Notes: generated from the letters alone by a model not told the origin. Positions 1-6,864 are shown, numbered from the stretch's first letter. The stretch: DNA of 7,689 nucleotides from Deltaproteobacteria bacterium (GCA_019307805.1 JAFDIX010000123.1:1-7689), one strand, 5' to 3'. Numbers and translations are program-made.

Positions 1-1
1 T

Positions 2-673
2 CTATCCGCCATCCTGCTCCTGTGGTCCATGGACCCGGAAGTCTATTTCATTATATATGTCTCCTGCAAGGTCAGCATCAGCTCCACCCTCATCGCCTCC
101 GTTCTTGGTGTTCCGGCCGGGTTCCTGATTGCCTTTAATGAATTTCGAGGCAAACGCGCAGTCATTACCATCCTCAATTCCCTTCTGGCCCTGCCTACGG
201 TGGTGGTGGGACTCGTTGTCTATGCCTTTATCTCCAGACGGGGGCTCCTTGGCATGCTGGAGCTTCTCTACACCCAGCCCGCCATGGTCATCGGCCAGGT
301 CATCCTGATCCTTCCCATTGTGACGACCCTGACCATTGCGGCGGTGAGCAGGATCGACGGAAGGTACAGAAAAACGGCCCTGACCCTGGGCGCGACCCCT
401 TTCCAATCCGCCATTGTGGTCTTCCGGGAGGCCCGTTTTGCCGTGATTGCAGCAGTGATTGCATGCTTTGGAAGGGTCATTGCTGAAATCGGCATCAGCA
501 TGATGCTTGGGGGCAATGCAAAGGGTTTTACCAGAACCATGACCACGGCCATGGCCCTGGAATATGACAAGGGGGAGTTCGTCCTGGGGGTGGCCCTCGG
601 GATTGTCCTCCTGCTCATAAGCTTTGTGGTGAATATCTTCTTTAATTATTTGCAGGGGAGAACCCGGGCATGA
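2..673 (+). CDS. tupB: Tungstate ABC transporter permease TupB, 5'-truncated by window edge
   Basis: Inner-membrane permease that, with a periplasmic TupA and the ATPase TupC, would import tungstate for tungsten enzymes. The frame is open to the left edge: about nine codons (ending LLLWS) precede the first ATG at 29, and known TupB proteins have a further N-terminal stretch before this DPE(V/I)-type motif, so ATG29 is probably internal. Counting from ATG29, hydrophobic spans lie near residues 8-36, 44-68, 84-106, 137-160 and 185-209. The cytoplasmic EAA-type loop that docks on the ATPase is around 116-136 (ALTLGAT...REAR). The patterns LALPTVVVGL, LILPIV and the TRTMTTA segment near the C-terminus resemble TupB/ModB-type permeases, with TupB the better match because of the LPTVVVGL-YxxxSRxGxLG run. 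The stop codon overlaps the tupC start by 4 bases (ATGA), so translation is probably coupled. A molybdate or other oxyanion substrate cannot be excluded without TupA. Confidence 0.85.
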   Translation, partial: LSAILLLWSMDPEVYFIIYVSCKVSISSTLIASVLGVPAGFLIAFNEFRGKRAVITILNSLLALPTVVVGLVVYAFISRRGLLGMLELLYTQPAMVIGQVILILPIVTTLTIAAVSRIDGRYRKTALTLGATPFQSAIVVFREARFAVIAAVIACFGRVIAEIGISMMLGGNAKGFTRTMTTAMALEYDKGEFVLGVALGIVLLLISFVVNIFFNYLQGRTRA

Positions 674-1680
674 CGCTTTTTGAAATCAGGGGACTCACCA
701 AGGTTTACGGACAGAGGTCGGTCCTGGACATCCCGGAGCTGGACTTTGAAAGGGGAGAGATCTATGCCCTTCTGGGGCCCAATGGTTCAGGCAAGACCAC
801 CCTTCTGGAAATACTGAGTCTCCTTCTTCCCCCCACCACCGGAACGATCCGATACCTGGGGAGAAGAATTGATTTCAGCGCAAACAACCTGACCGCCCTG
901 CGCCGGGAGATCGTTATGGTCCCCCAGAATCCCGTCCTCTTTACCGCGTCGGTGGTTAAAAATGTTGAATTCGGTCTCAAAATAAGAAATATACCCAGGG
1001 ACGAAAGAGATAATATCATCGAGGCCAATCTGGATCTCGTGGGCATGGGTCGCTTCAGGGATGCAGAGGCCCATAAACTGTCAGGAGGTGAAACCCAGAG
1101 AGTCGCCATTGCCCGGGCACTTGCCTGCTCCCCCAATGTGATTTTTTTTGATGAGCCCACTTCCAATGTGGATGTGGAAAACCAGTTGGCCATCGAACAG
1201 ATCATGACGGAAATCAACGCCCAAAAGGCGATCTCCGTTATTTTCACAACCCACAATCTCACACAGGCCTCCAAGATCGCCCACAGGGTCGTCTCCCTTT
1301 ATGAGGGGCAGAAGGCGGCCTCTGTCTTTGAGAATATCTTCAGTGGTGAGATCATAGACGCTGAGAACGGGGAAAAGTTCTGCCTTGTTCAGGAAAAGGT
1401 AAAACTGTGGGTTAATACGGGAAGGGAAGGAACCGTAAGGCTTGCAATCGATTCATCCCGGATACGCCTACTGGTTGATGAGGAGGTAGCCCCGAATAGA
1501 AATGCCTTTAAAGGGAAACTCCTGCAGTTGACAGATGAAAACGGCCACATAAGGGCCATTGCTGATATTGGGATACCACTGAGCGTCATCCTGCCCAAAT
1601 CTATTTTAAAGGACAAACCCCTTTACATCGGTGAGGAAGTAATCCTCCATTGCCCCCCGGATGCCATCCAGATCTTCTAA
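670..1680 (+). CDS. tupC: Tungstate ABC transporter ATP-binding protein TupC
   Basis: Cytoplasmic ATPase that powers tungstate import through TupB. All nucleotide-binding motifs are present: Walker A GPNGSGKT at residues 36-43, Q-loop Q86, signature LSGGE at 137-141 followed by TQRVAIARAL, Walker B VIFFDE at 157-162 with catalytic E162, and H-loop H195 in TTHN. At 336 residues it is longer than a bare ATPase domain. The extra 100 or so residues (about 235-336) read as a mostly beta C-terminal domain, possibly a diverged TOBE/Mop-like regulatory domain as in ModC-type proteins, but I cannot see a clear Mop motif. The ATG at 670 overlaps the tupB stop (ATGA), which supports both the start and an operon. 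The TAA stop abuts a perfect palindromic terminator. Assignment to tungstate rather than molybdate rests mainly on the permease. Confidence 0.85.
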   Translation: MTLFEIRGLTKVYGQRSVLDIPELDFERGEIYALLGPNGSGKTTLLEILSLLLPPTTGTIRYLGRRIDFSANNLTALRREIVMVPQNPVLFTASVVKNVEFGLKIRNIPRDERDNIIEANLDLVGMGRFRDAEAHKLSGGETQRVAIARALACSPNVIFFDEPTSNVDVENQLAIEQIMTEINAQKAISVIFTTHNLTQASKIAHRVVSLYEGQKAASVFENIFSGEIIDAENGEKFCLVQEKVKLWVNTGREGTVRLAIDSSRIRLLVDEEVAPNRNAFKGKLLQLTDENGHIRAIADIGIPLSVILPKSILKDKPLYIGEEVILHCPPDAIQIF

Positions 1681-1713
1681 GATAAAATGGGGTCAAGACC
1701 CCATTTTATCTTT
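1681..1713. terminator. Bidirectional palindromic terminator between convergent operons
   Basis: A perfect inverted repeat with 14-base arms (GATAAAATGGGGTC and its complement) separated by two bases spans 1681-1710. The inner six base pairs are GGGGTC/GACCCC and the outer part is A/T-rich. Each strand therefore carries a GC stem followed by a T-rich tail (TTTTATCTTT on plus, TTTTATCTT on minus). It starts directly after the tupC TAA, and the GlsB-like stop codon lies at its centre, so it can end both converging transcripts. The 30-base perfect symmetry is longer than needed for a plain terminator. Confidence 0.8.
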
Positions 1714-1983
1714 GCGGAACAAGTTCCAAATCCACAGCCCAAAGACAAAAATGAGTGACCCGAGACACGCCGCAATGAGATCCTCAAAGCTGATGGCGAT
1801 CCGCCCCAGCCCCAGATCGATACCCAAGACCCTGAAAATGGCGCCCCCGATCAGGGCCCCGGCCATACCGATACCGATATTGGCAAAAATACCGAACCCT
1901 TTTTTCTTACCCTTGATGAGCATCCCTATCAGGGTGCCTGCGAGGGCTCCCACAATCAACCACACAATAATATTCCCCAGCAT
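1693..1983 (-). CDS. GlsB/YeaQ/YmgE-family small membrane protein
   Basis: A small hydrophobic protein of 96 residues from the chosen start. It begins MLGNIIVWLIVGALAGTLIG, followed by a GKKKG loop, a second glycine-rich span (IGMAGALIGGAIF) and a third span (LIAACLGSLIFVFGLWIW) ending in a basic RKDK tail. The three-span, Gly-zipper layout and the opening are typical of the GlsB/YeaQ/YmgE (transglycosylase-associated) family, whose members are usually a little over 80 residues; their biochemical role is poorly known, with stress or envelope links reported. The start at 1983 is preferred because a GGGGAGGG Shine-Dalgarno sequence lies about 8 bases upstream; an ATG two codons earlier (1989) sits too close to it, and ATGs at 2013 and 2043 lie upstream of it. 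The last five codons (DKMGS) and the TGA stop come from the palindromic terminator. It follows the E2 gene by 66 bases and may be read through from it. Confidence 0.85.
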   Translation of the reverse strand: MLGNIIVWLIVGALAGTLIGMLIKGKKKGFGIFANIGIGMAGALIGGAIFRVLGIDLGLGRIAISFEDLIAACLGSLIFVFGLWIWNLFRKDKMGS

Positions 1984-2049
1984 AAACATTCCCTCCCCTG
2001 CAAATGGCTGCATTCTGGAAAAAAGGATTCGCCTTGCTTGCAAAACACA

Positions 2050-3285
2050 TCACATCAACATCAATGCCGGTTTTTCAATCATTTCTTTAATGGTTCTAAG
2101 GAATCTGCCCGCAGGTGCGCCATCGATGAGCCGGTGATCAAAGGTCAGGCTCAAGCCCATTCGGACCTCGGCCACTACCTGATCCCCTCTGACAGCAGGT
2201 TTTTTCCTCATTCTCCCCACGCCCAGGATCGCACTTTCGGGGGGTCTGATAATGGGTGTGAAATGGTCCACACCGACGAATCCGAGGTTGCTGAGAGTAA
2301 AGGTGCCGTGTGCCAAGTCGTCAGGAAGGAGCGTGTTCTCCCTGGCCTTTTCTAAAAGGACTTCAATTTCCCCTTCAATCTGTCCAATGGTTTTGTGATC
2401 CGCCGAGCGCACCACCGGAACCACAAGGTTACCCTCAGCCTCCATGGCGAGCCCGATGTGGATCTGTTTCCAGACCCTGATCAAATCTCCATCTACGCTG
2501 GCGTTTGTACCAGGGTGACGGCGAAGGGCCATGGCGGCTATTTTGAGCAGGATAGCATTGAATGAAATCTTTGTTCCGCTTTCTTGAAAATCATTTCTGA
2601 GGGACAACAGTGCCTCAGCCGATGCCTCGGTCTGGAGTGTGAGCTGGGCAGACCGGGTCAGGCTCAGAAGCATGTTGTCAAATATCACCCTTCGCACACC
2701 TTCAATGGGAATGCTCTCAGCGACCTCGTTGCCCGAATAAACGCGCACGTCTTCCTGCAGGATGTCAGCCCGCGCCTCACCCGGAGGAGACGGCAGGCTT
2801 TCCAGGACCATTAGTATGTCCTTTTTCACGATCCTTCCCCCCGGTCCGGTGCCCATAATCCGACCCAGTTCGAGATTGTGGTCAGCCGCCATCCTGCGTG
2901 CAAGTGGTGAGACCTTTATCCGTTCTTCTGGGCCCCTGCTAACAGGAGGTGGTGCAGCACCTTCAGCCTGCACCTTTTCCTTCCTCCCCGAAGGCCTTTC
3001 CGGTGGGAGGTCCTGGGCCGGGTAATCCCTGGCAAGGGCATCATACTCATTTCTGTCATCTGCCAGATATCCCACAACGTGCGCCACGGCATAGGTCTTT
3101 CCTGCCTGGGCAGCGGGATGCGCAATGCCATCTGCAGGGCTGGGAACCTCGTAGGTAATCTTATCTGTTTCAATGACAAAAAGAACATCCTCTTTCTTAA
3201 CCAAATCCCCTGAGCGACATTTCCAGCTCAGCAGCTTGGCACTCTCCATTGTCATTCCCAGCTTTGGCACTTTGAGTTCAATCAT
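2050..3285 (-). CDS. acoC: Dihydrolipoamide acyltransferase (E2) of acetoin/2-oxoacid dehydrogenase complex
   Basis: E2 core subunit that takes the acyl group from E1 on a swinging lipoyl arm and passes it to CoA. Domains in order: lipoyl domain at residues 1-76 with the lipoylated lysine K42 in ETDKIT; a charged, Pro-rich linker at about 80-121; a peripheral-subunit-binding domain at about 124-161 (VSPLARRMAADHNLEL...GTGPGGRIVKKDI); and a catalytic domain at about 185-411 ending in the active-site motif DHRLIDG with H384 and D388. The length of 411 residues with one lipoyl domain suits an acetoin-type or Gram-negative E2. The ATG is preceded by AAAGGG, which begins in the stop codon of the E1 beta gene, nine bases upstream, so the two genes are co-translated. 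No E3 gene follows. Whether the substrate is acetoin, pyruvate or a branched-chain oxoacid cannot be read from E2 alone; AcoC is favoured by the E1 subunits. Confidence 0.9.
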   Translation of the reverse strand: MIELKVPKLGMTMESAKLLSWKCRSGDLVKKEDVLFVIETDKITYEVPSPADGIAHPAAQAGKTYAVAHVVGYLADDRNEYDALARDYPAQDLPPERPSGRKEKVQAEGAAPPPVSRGPEERIKVSPLARRMAADHNLELGRIMGTGPGGRIVKKDILMVLESLPSPPGEARADILQEDVRVYSGNEVAESIPIEGVRRVIFDNMLLSLTRSAQLTLQTEASAEALLSLRNDFQESGTKISFNAILLKIAAMALRRHPGTNASVDGDLIRVWKQIHIGLAMEAEGNLVVPVVRSADHKTIGQIEGEIEVLLEKARENTLLPDDLAHGTFTLSNLGFVGVDHFTPIIRPPESAILGVGRMRKKPAVRGDQVVAEVRMGLSLTFDHRLIDGAPAGRFLRTIKEMIEKPALMLM

Positions 3286-3294
3286 ATCAACCCT

Positions 3295-4275
3295 TTAGAG
3301 ATTCAGCACTCTTTTGGCACCGGTAACAATATCATCCACTTGGGGCAGTACGAATTTTTCGAGAACGGGAGAAACCGGAATGGGGGTGTCCTTGGCCCCA
3401 ATTCGGGAGACCGGCGCATCCAGATAATCGAACAATTCTTCACCTATCCTTGCCGCGACCTCTGCCCCAAAGCCTCCTGTCAAACAGGCCTCATGGGCGA
3501 CAAGCACATGGTTGGTTTTCTTCACTGATTCGGCGATAAGTTCAAAATCGAGAGGCTTCAGAGACCTCAGATCAATAATCTCCGCATCGACACCCTCTTC
3601 CGCCAGACCCTCTGCGGCCTCTAAAGCCACATAGGTCATTCTTGAATAGGTAAGAATGGTGATATCCTTCCCTTCTCTTTTGACTTCTCCCCTGCCCAGG
3701 GGAATGACATATTCCTTTTCCGGGACCGGCCCTGTCTGGGCAAAAAGACGCTTATGCTGAAAGAACATCACCGGGTCATCATCCCTGATAGCTGCTTTCA
3801 TTAGCCCCTTGACATCGGAGGGTTCGGACGGGATTACAATTTTCAGTCCCGGGGTGTGCACGAACCAGCTTTCCAGGCTCTGGGAGTGATGGGCCCCTGC
3901 CCCCACACCGCCCCCGTCGTTCACCCATATGACAAGGGGGAGCTTTGCCTGTCCGCCGGACATGTAGCGGGTTTTCGCAGTTTGATTGACTATCTCATCC
4001 ATGGCCACGGGAAGGAAATCGGCAAAGTACAGGTCTACTACCGGCCTCATACCTGTCAAGGCCGCCCCCACACCTGCCCCTGCGATGGCAGTCTCTGAAA
4101 TGGGGGTATCGATAACCCTTTCACCGAATCTCTCAAAGAGGCCTCCGAACTGGCCGAAGTTACCACCATGTGCAGTGATATCCTCCCCGATCAAAAAAAC
4201 GCTTTCGTCTCTTTCCATCTCTTCATGCAAGGCCTCTGAAAGCGCTTTGGAACCTGATATTATCCTATCTGACAT
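3295..4275 (-). CDS. acoB: ThDP-dependent dehydrogenase E1 component, beta subunit (AcoB-like)
   Basis: Beta subunit of the alpha2beta2 E1 enzyme, which uses thiamine diphosphate to cleave acetoin or decarboxylate a 2-oxoacid and reductively acylates the E2 lipoyl arm. The length of 326 residues is normal. Visible landmarks: IGEDI near 29-33; DTPISE with E61, the glutamate that activates the ThDP aminopyrimidine; GGGVGAGAHHSQ with H129/H130 at 121-132, the active-site histidine loop; and LRSLKPLD in the C-terminal domain that contacts the partner subunits. The run HHSQSLE-WF-HTPGLK-V-PS-P-D-KGL and the AAIRDDDPV-FF segment are characteristic of the acetoin/pyruvate E1 beta family and read closest to AcoB. 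The first codons overlap the last 11 bases of the E1 alpha gene, indicating translational coupling. The order E1 alpha, E1 beta, E2 is the usual aco/pdh operon order. Confidence 0.92.
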   Translation of the reverse strand: MSDRIISGSKALSEALHEEMERDESVFLIGEDITAHGGNFGQFGGLFERFGERVIDTPISETAIAGAGVGAALTGMRPVVDLYFADFLPVAMDEIVNQTAKTRYMSGGQAKLPLVIWVNDGGGVGAGAHHSQSLESWFVHTPGLKIVIPSEPSDVKGLMKAAIRDDDPVMFFQHKRLFAQTGPVPEKEYVIPLGRGEVKREGKDITILTYSRMTYVALEAAEGLAEEGVDAEIIDLRSLKPLDFELIAESVKKTNHVLVAHEACLTGGFGAEVAARIGEELFDYLDAPVSRIGAKDTPIPVSPVLEKFVLPQVDDIVTGAKRVLNL

Positions 4276-5260
4276 CAGCTCCTCCTAAGGGATTGACGAA
4301 TATGTCTTCAAGAGAATCTTCAGGTTTGGGGAAAGGGGCTTCCATGGCGTACCGGACAGCCTCTGCTATGAGATGAGAGACCTCTTCCCCTATCTCTTTG
4401 TCCAGTTTAGTGGTAAGGATCACCTCCTTTTTTAACTGCCTCCTGAAACGGGCAATGGGGTCCCTGCTTCTCTTCTGTGCTTCCACCTCTTTCTGTGTCC
4501 GGTACTTCTGAGGTTCCCCCTGGAAATGTCCGGAGTAGCGGTAAGTTTTGTTTTCAACAATGCTGGGACCTTTCCCATTCCTCGCCCTTTTAACCGCTTT
4601 TGCCACGGTCTTTCTTACATCGAGGACATCATTACCGTCAGCCGCATACCCCGGAATACCATAGGCAGCAGCACGACCAGAGACGGAGCCTCCTGCCAGA
4701 AACCGGGACACGGGTGAAGTCCCGGCATAAAGGTTGTTCTCACACAGAAAAACAACCGGAAGTGCATAGACAGCGGCCATGTTGAGGGCCTCATGGAATG
4801 TCCCCCGGTTTGCCGCCCCGTCCCCAAAGAAGACGAGGCCTACCTGTTTTGTTTTTCGCAGCTTGATGGAAATACCCGCACCCACAATGATGGGAAATCC
4901 TCCTCCGACAATACCGTTGGCACCCAGGATGCCGATCGAGAAATCAGCAATGTGCAGAGACCCTCCTTTGCCTTTACAGTAGCCGGAGGCCTTGCCCATC
5001 AGTTCGGCAAACATTTTTTTGAGGTTGCCGCCCTTGGCCACCAAGTGGCCGTGCCCCCTGTGATTACTGGTAATATAGTCGTCATCATTGAGCACAGAGC
5101 AGGTTCCGACGGAAGAGGCTTCCTGGCCGAGAGAAAGGTGCACGTTTCCGGGAAGGAGGTTTTGTGCATGCAGTTCTCCCGTTTTTTCCTCGAATGCACG
5201 AACGGTCAGCATTTTCCGATATAGTGAGAGTTTTTCTTTGCCGGTCGTTTTCACCTTCAC
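4265..5260 (-). CDS. acoA: ThDP-dependent dehydrogenase E1 component, alpha subunit (AcoA-like)
   Basis: Alpha subunit of the heterotetrameric E1 enzyme, holding the ThDP pyrophosphate and Mg2+. The ThDP motif runs from GDG at 146-148 to NN at 175-176, the usual 30-residue span. Other landmarks are HRGHGH at 67-72, KGKGGSLHI at 96-104 and the lid loop YRYSGHFQGEPQKYR. The HF-GEPQ-YR loop resembles acetoin-type E1 alpha more than pyruvate dehydrogenase E1 alpha (usually YR-HGHS). The length of 331 residues is normal. There is no ATG near the N-terminus; an in-frame TAA lies four codons upstream. Translation starts at GTG 5260 or, more likely by spacing, GTG 5254, which has GAGAGG about 7 bases ahead, whereas the first GTG is only one base from it. 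A sigma70-like promoter sits about 50 bases further upstream. The substrate is inferred, not shown. Confidence 0.92.
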   Translation of the reverse strand: MKVKTTGKEKLSLYRKMLTVRAFEEKTGELHAQNLLPGNVHLSLGQEASSVGTCSVLNDDDYITSNHRGHGHLVAKGGNLKKMFAELMGKASGYCKGKGGSLHIADFSIGILGANGIVGGGFPIIVGAGISIKLRKTKQVGLVFFGDGAANRGTFHEALNMAAVYALPVVFLCENNLYAGTSPVSRFLAGGSVSGRAAAYGIPGYAADGNDVLDVRKTVAKAVKRARNGKGPSIVENKTYRYSGHFQGEPQKYRTQKEVEAQKRSRDPIARFRRQLKKEVILTTKLDKEIGEEVSHLIAEAVRYAMEAPFPKPEDSLEDIFVNPLGGADVR

Positions 5261-5290
5261 GCCTCTCTCTTAAAAATCATCACGATAGCG

Positions 5291-5331
5291 CATCTCCTGA
5301 CATGGATTATGTCCATTGTACCATCAGGATG
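5291..5331. promoter_or_regulatory. Nested dyads over the -10 and start region (possible operator)
   Basis: Two inverted repeats lie one inside the other: outer arms TCCTGA (5295-5300) and TCAGGA (5324-5329), flanked by CATC and GATG at 5291-5294 and 5328-5331, and inner arms ATGGA (5302-5306) and TCCAT (5312-5316) with five bases between. They cover the candidate -10 box and the expected transcription start, where a repressor operator would lie. The arms are short and the regulator is not in the window, so this is a candidate only. Confidence 0.3.
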
Positions 5332-5343
5332 GGGACTCGTCAG
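5315..5343 (-). promoter_or_regulatory. Candidate sigma70-type extended -10 promoter for the E1-E2 operon
   Basis: On the minus strand, CTGACG (-35, plus positions 5338-5343) and TACAAT (-10, plus positions 5315-5320) are separated by exactly 17 bases. The -10 box is preceded by TGG, giving an extended -10 (TG-N-TACAAT). The match is four of six at -35 and five of six at -10. Initiation would fall near 5308, leaving a leader of about 48 bases before the GTG start of the E1 alpha gene. It sits in the only sizeable gap (223 bases) between the cupin and E1 alpha genes, where a new transcription unit would be expected. Many aco operons use a sigma54 promoter with AcoR, but I saw no good -24/-12 element here. 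Confidence 0.5.
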
Positions 5344-5483
5344 CAATGGGGGATGCACAAATCTGCGCTGGAGAAAAATGACCTTTGATCGCGGGAAAAT
5401 GAAAAATCATAGAGCCTGGAAATCCGAGGCCCTTTGATTCGCTTAATCGGCTTGGATGCATTATCAAAAGAATAGCCGGATAA

Positions 5484-6086
5484 TCATAACTTATCATAAT
5501 TTCTCGGCTGAGATTCAAATACGGTCCTGGCCTCCGGATCAAAGCGTCTGAAGGGTTTGTCTCCCGGATTTTCACCCAGCAGCATCAGCTCGTCACAGGT
5601 CTGCTCCTGGTAATCCTCGTGGAGATGGATCACCGGGTCCAGGGCGGTCAGAACATCCCCGGGGCCGAGCAGGTGCCTCTCCCCCTGCTGCAGTTCCGCG
5701 TACCCTTCACGGGTACCGTCATCCAGACGCTCCCATTCGCTGTAGTACTCCTGCCCCTTGATGACACGCAGCACATACCAGGCACGGTGCTCGTGGAGGG
5801 CATGCGGCTCCCGGGGTGAGGTGAAGCGCACCTGCACCAGGGTCATCCCATCCGGGTCTTTTCGAAGGACCCTTGAAGGCCCCTGCAGTCCTGCAATCTC
5901 CTCCTCTGAACCCTCCACCCCGTAAACCACTTTCCCTAACCCACCCAACTCTTCTCCGAGCAGGTCCAGGCTTTCCTGGGTGATACCCCGATCCTCAAAA
6001 AGTTGTTTTACCTCCAGGAAAAAGGCGTCGACCGCCGCCTTGACTGCCTCCTTTCCTTCCAGGCTTAGAAAAGACTCATAATCCAT
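5484..6086 (-). CDS. Cupin-fold metal enzyme, thiol-dioxygenase-like (3-mercaptopropionate dioxygenase/COG5553 type)
   Basis: A 200-residue protein: an N-terminal mostly helical part (about 1-50), then a single cupin barrel. The barrel carries PHALHEHRAWYVLRVIKGQE at 94-113, with H98 and H100, and later LLGPGDVL at 139-146 followed by VIHLHED with H154 (or H156). The HxH, W, and V-x-x-G-x-E pattern, the LGPGDV turn and the third histidine about 54 residues on match the layout of COG5553/3-mercaptopropionate dioxygenase proteins, which bind Fe(II) with three histidines and oxidise thiols to sulfinates. The length fits that family. I cannot tell a true thiol dioxygenase from a relative acting on another substrate, and there is no signal peptide. 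The start is well supported: AAGGAG six bases before ATG. It lies 13 bases after the SDR stop, so the two are almost certainly co-transcribed. No strong terminator follows it before the E1 alpha gene. Confidence 0.7.
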   Translation of the reverse strand: MDYESFLSLEGKEAVKAAVDAFFLEVKQLFEDRGITQESLDLLGEELGGLGKVVYGVEGSEEEIAGLQGPSRVLRKDPDGMTLVQVRFTSPREPHALHEHRAWYVLRVIKGQEYYSEWERLDDGTREGYAELQQGERHLLGPGDVLTALDPVIHLHEDYQEQTCDELMLLGENPGDKPFRRFDPEARTVFESQPRNYDKL

Positions 6087-6099
6087 TGTTCACTCCTTA

Positions 6100-6864
6100 T
6101 TATTGTCTGACACCTGAACTGGTAAAACCGCCATCCACATTCAGCATCGCACCCGTGACATATCCCGCATCATCCGAGGCCAGAAAGGCTGCAGTGCCGG
6201 CGATTTCCTCGGGCAGGGCATAGCGGCCCATGGGGAGGCGGGCGGTGTAGCTGGCACGGAATTCGGGAGTATGCGCGGATTTGACCATTTCAGTGTCCAC
6301 CGGACTCGGGTTGATGACATTGACGCGGATGCCGTGCTTGGCAAGGTCCCCTGCAATGGCCTTGGTAAAACTCATTACGCCGCCCTTTGATGCGGCATAG
6401 GCATGGGTCCTGACACTCGGCAGAATGGCCGCAGCCGAGCCGATATTTATAATGCATCCGCTTTTCTGCGGAACCATGAAGCGTGCTGCCTCGCGATTGC
6501 AAAGAAATGTTCCGGTCAGATTAATATCCATGATTTGCTGCCAGTGCGCCAGCTCGGTTTCCAGGAGTTCCCGGTGCTTGGCAATACCCGCAGAATTCAC
6601 CAGTATATCGAGCCGACTGAGAAGGGTTACCGCCTCGGTCATCATTTCCTTTACGGATGATTCATCTGCAACGTCAACGGGCAGCTTATGACAACCCGCG
6701 ATATCATCGTCGGGAATGTGCTCCTTGTCAGCAATGACGACCTCTGCCCCTTCGGCAATGAAACGATCCGCTATGGCACGGCCTATACCCCGCGCCCCCC
6801 CCGTGATTACAGCCCGCTTATCAGTCAGTCTTTTAGCCCCAGGATACTGTTTTCTTTCATTCAT
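6100..6864 (-). CDS. Short-chain dehydrogenase/reductase (classical SDR, NAD-type)
   Basis: A cytoplasmic oxidoreductase of 254 residues, normal for classical SDRs. The cofactor motif TGGARGIG is at 21-28. D46 at the end of beta-2 (VVIAD) favours NAD(H) over NADP(H). NSAG is at 90-93, and the catalytic tetrad is N115, S143, Y156 and K160 (YAASK). The C-terminal GYVTGAMLNVDGGFTSSG is the usual SDR ending. The family includes 3-oxoacyl-ACP reductases, glucose dehydrogenases, 2,3-butanediol/acetoin dehydrogenases and many polyol or hydroxyacid dehydrogenases. The sequence does not decide among them; context near acetoin-type E1/E2 genes makes a diol/acetoin or hydroxyketone dehydrogenase a fair guess. 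The start is firm: GAGGAG eight bases before ATG 6864. That ATG overlaps the stop of a 33-codon ORF upstream (TAATG). Confidence 0.88.
   Translation of the reverse strand: MNERKQYPGAKRLTDKRAVITGGARGIGRAIADRFIAEGAEVVIADKEHIPDDDIAGCHKLPVDVADESSVKEMMTEAVTLLSRLDILVNSAGIAKHRELLETELAHWQQIMDINLTGTFLCNREAARFMVPQKSGCIINIGSAAAILPSVRTHAYAASKGGVMSFTKAIAGDLAKHGIRVNVINPSPVDTEMVKSAHTPEFRASYTARLPMGRYALPEEIAGTAAFLASDDAGYVTGAMLNVDGGFTSSGVRQ

Noticed and set aside
762..1274. A 170-codon open frame on the minus strand opposite tupC
   Set aside because: It is the antisense shadow of the ATPase core, and its product is low in recognisable structure and lacks a ribosome site in context.
2019..2036. A possible terminator after E2: AAGG/CCTT stem followed by a T-run on the minus strand
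   Set aside because: The stem has only four pairs with a five-base loop, too weak to call a terminator; at most it attenuates.
4793..5224. A 143-codon open frame on the plus strand opposite E1 alpha
   Set aside because: It lies wholly antisense to a gene with clear ThDP motifs, and its translation shows no domain or conserved motif.
5270..5293. A seven-residue leader peptide ORF (ATG to TAA) just before E1 alpha on the minus strand
   Set aside because: The AGGAG touches the ATG with no spacing, the ORF is tiny and there is no run of a regulatory amino acid or attenuator-type hairpin set.
5342..5359. A sigma54-like -24/-12 element on the minus strand (TGCATCCCCCATTGCT)
   Set aside because: The -12 TTGCT fits, but the nearly invariant GG at -24 is GC here and the rest of the -24 box does not match.
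5455..5484. ATTATC/GATAAT inverted repeat just after the cupin stop
   Set aside because: Six A/T-rich pairs around a long loop and no T-run; not a convincing terminator.
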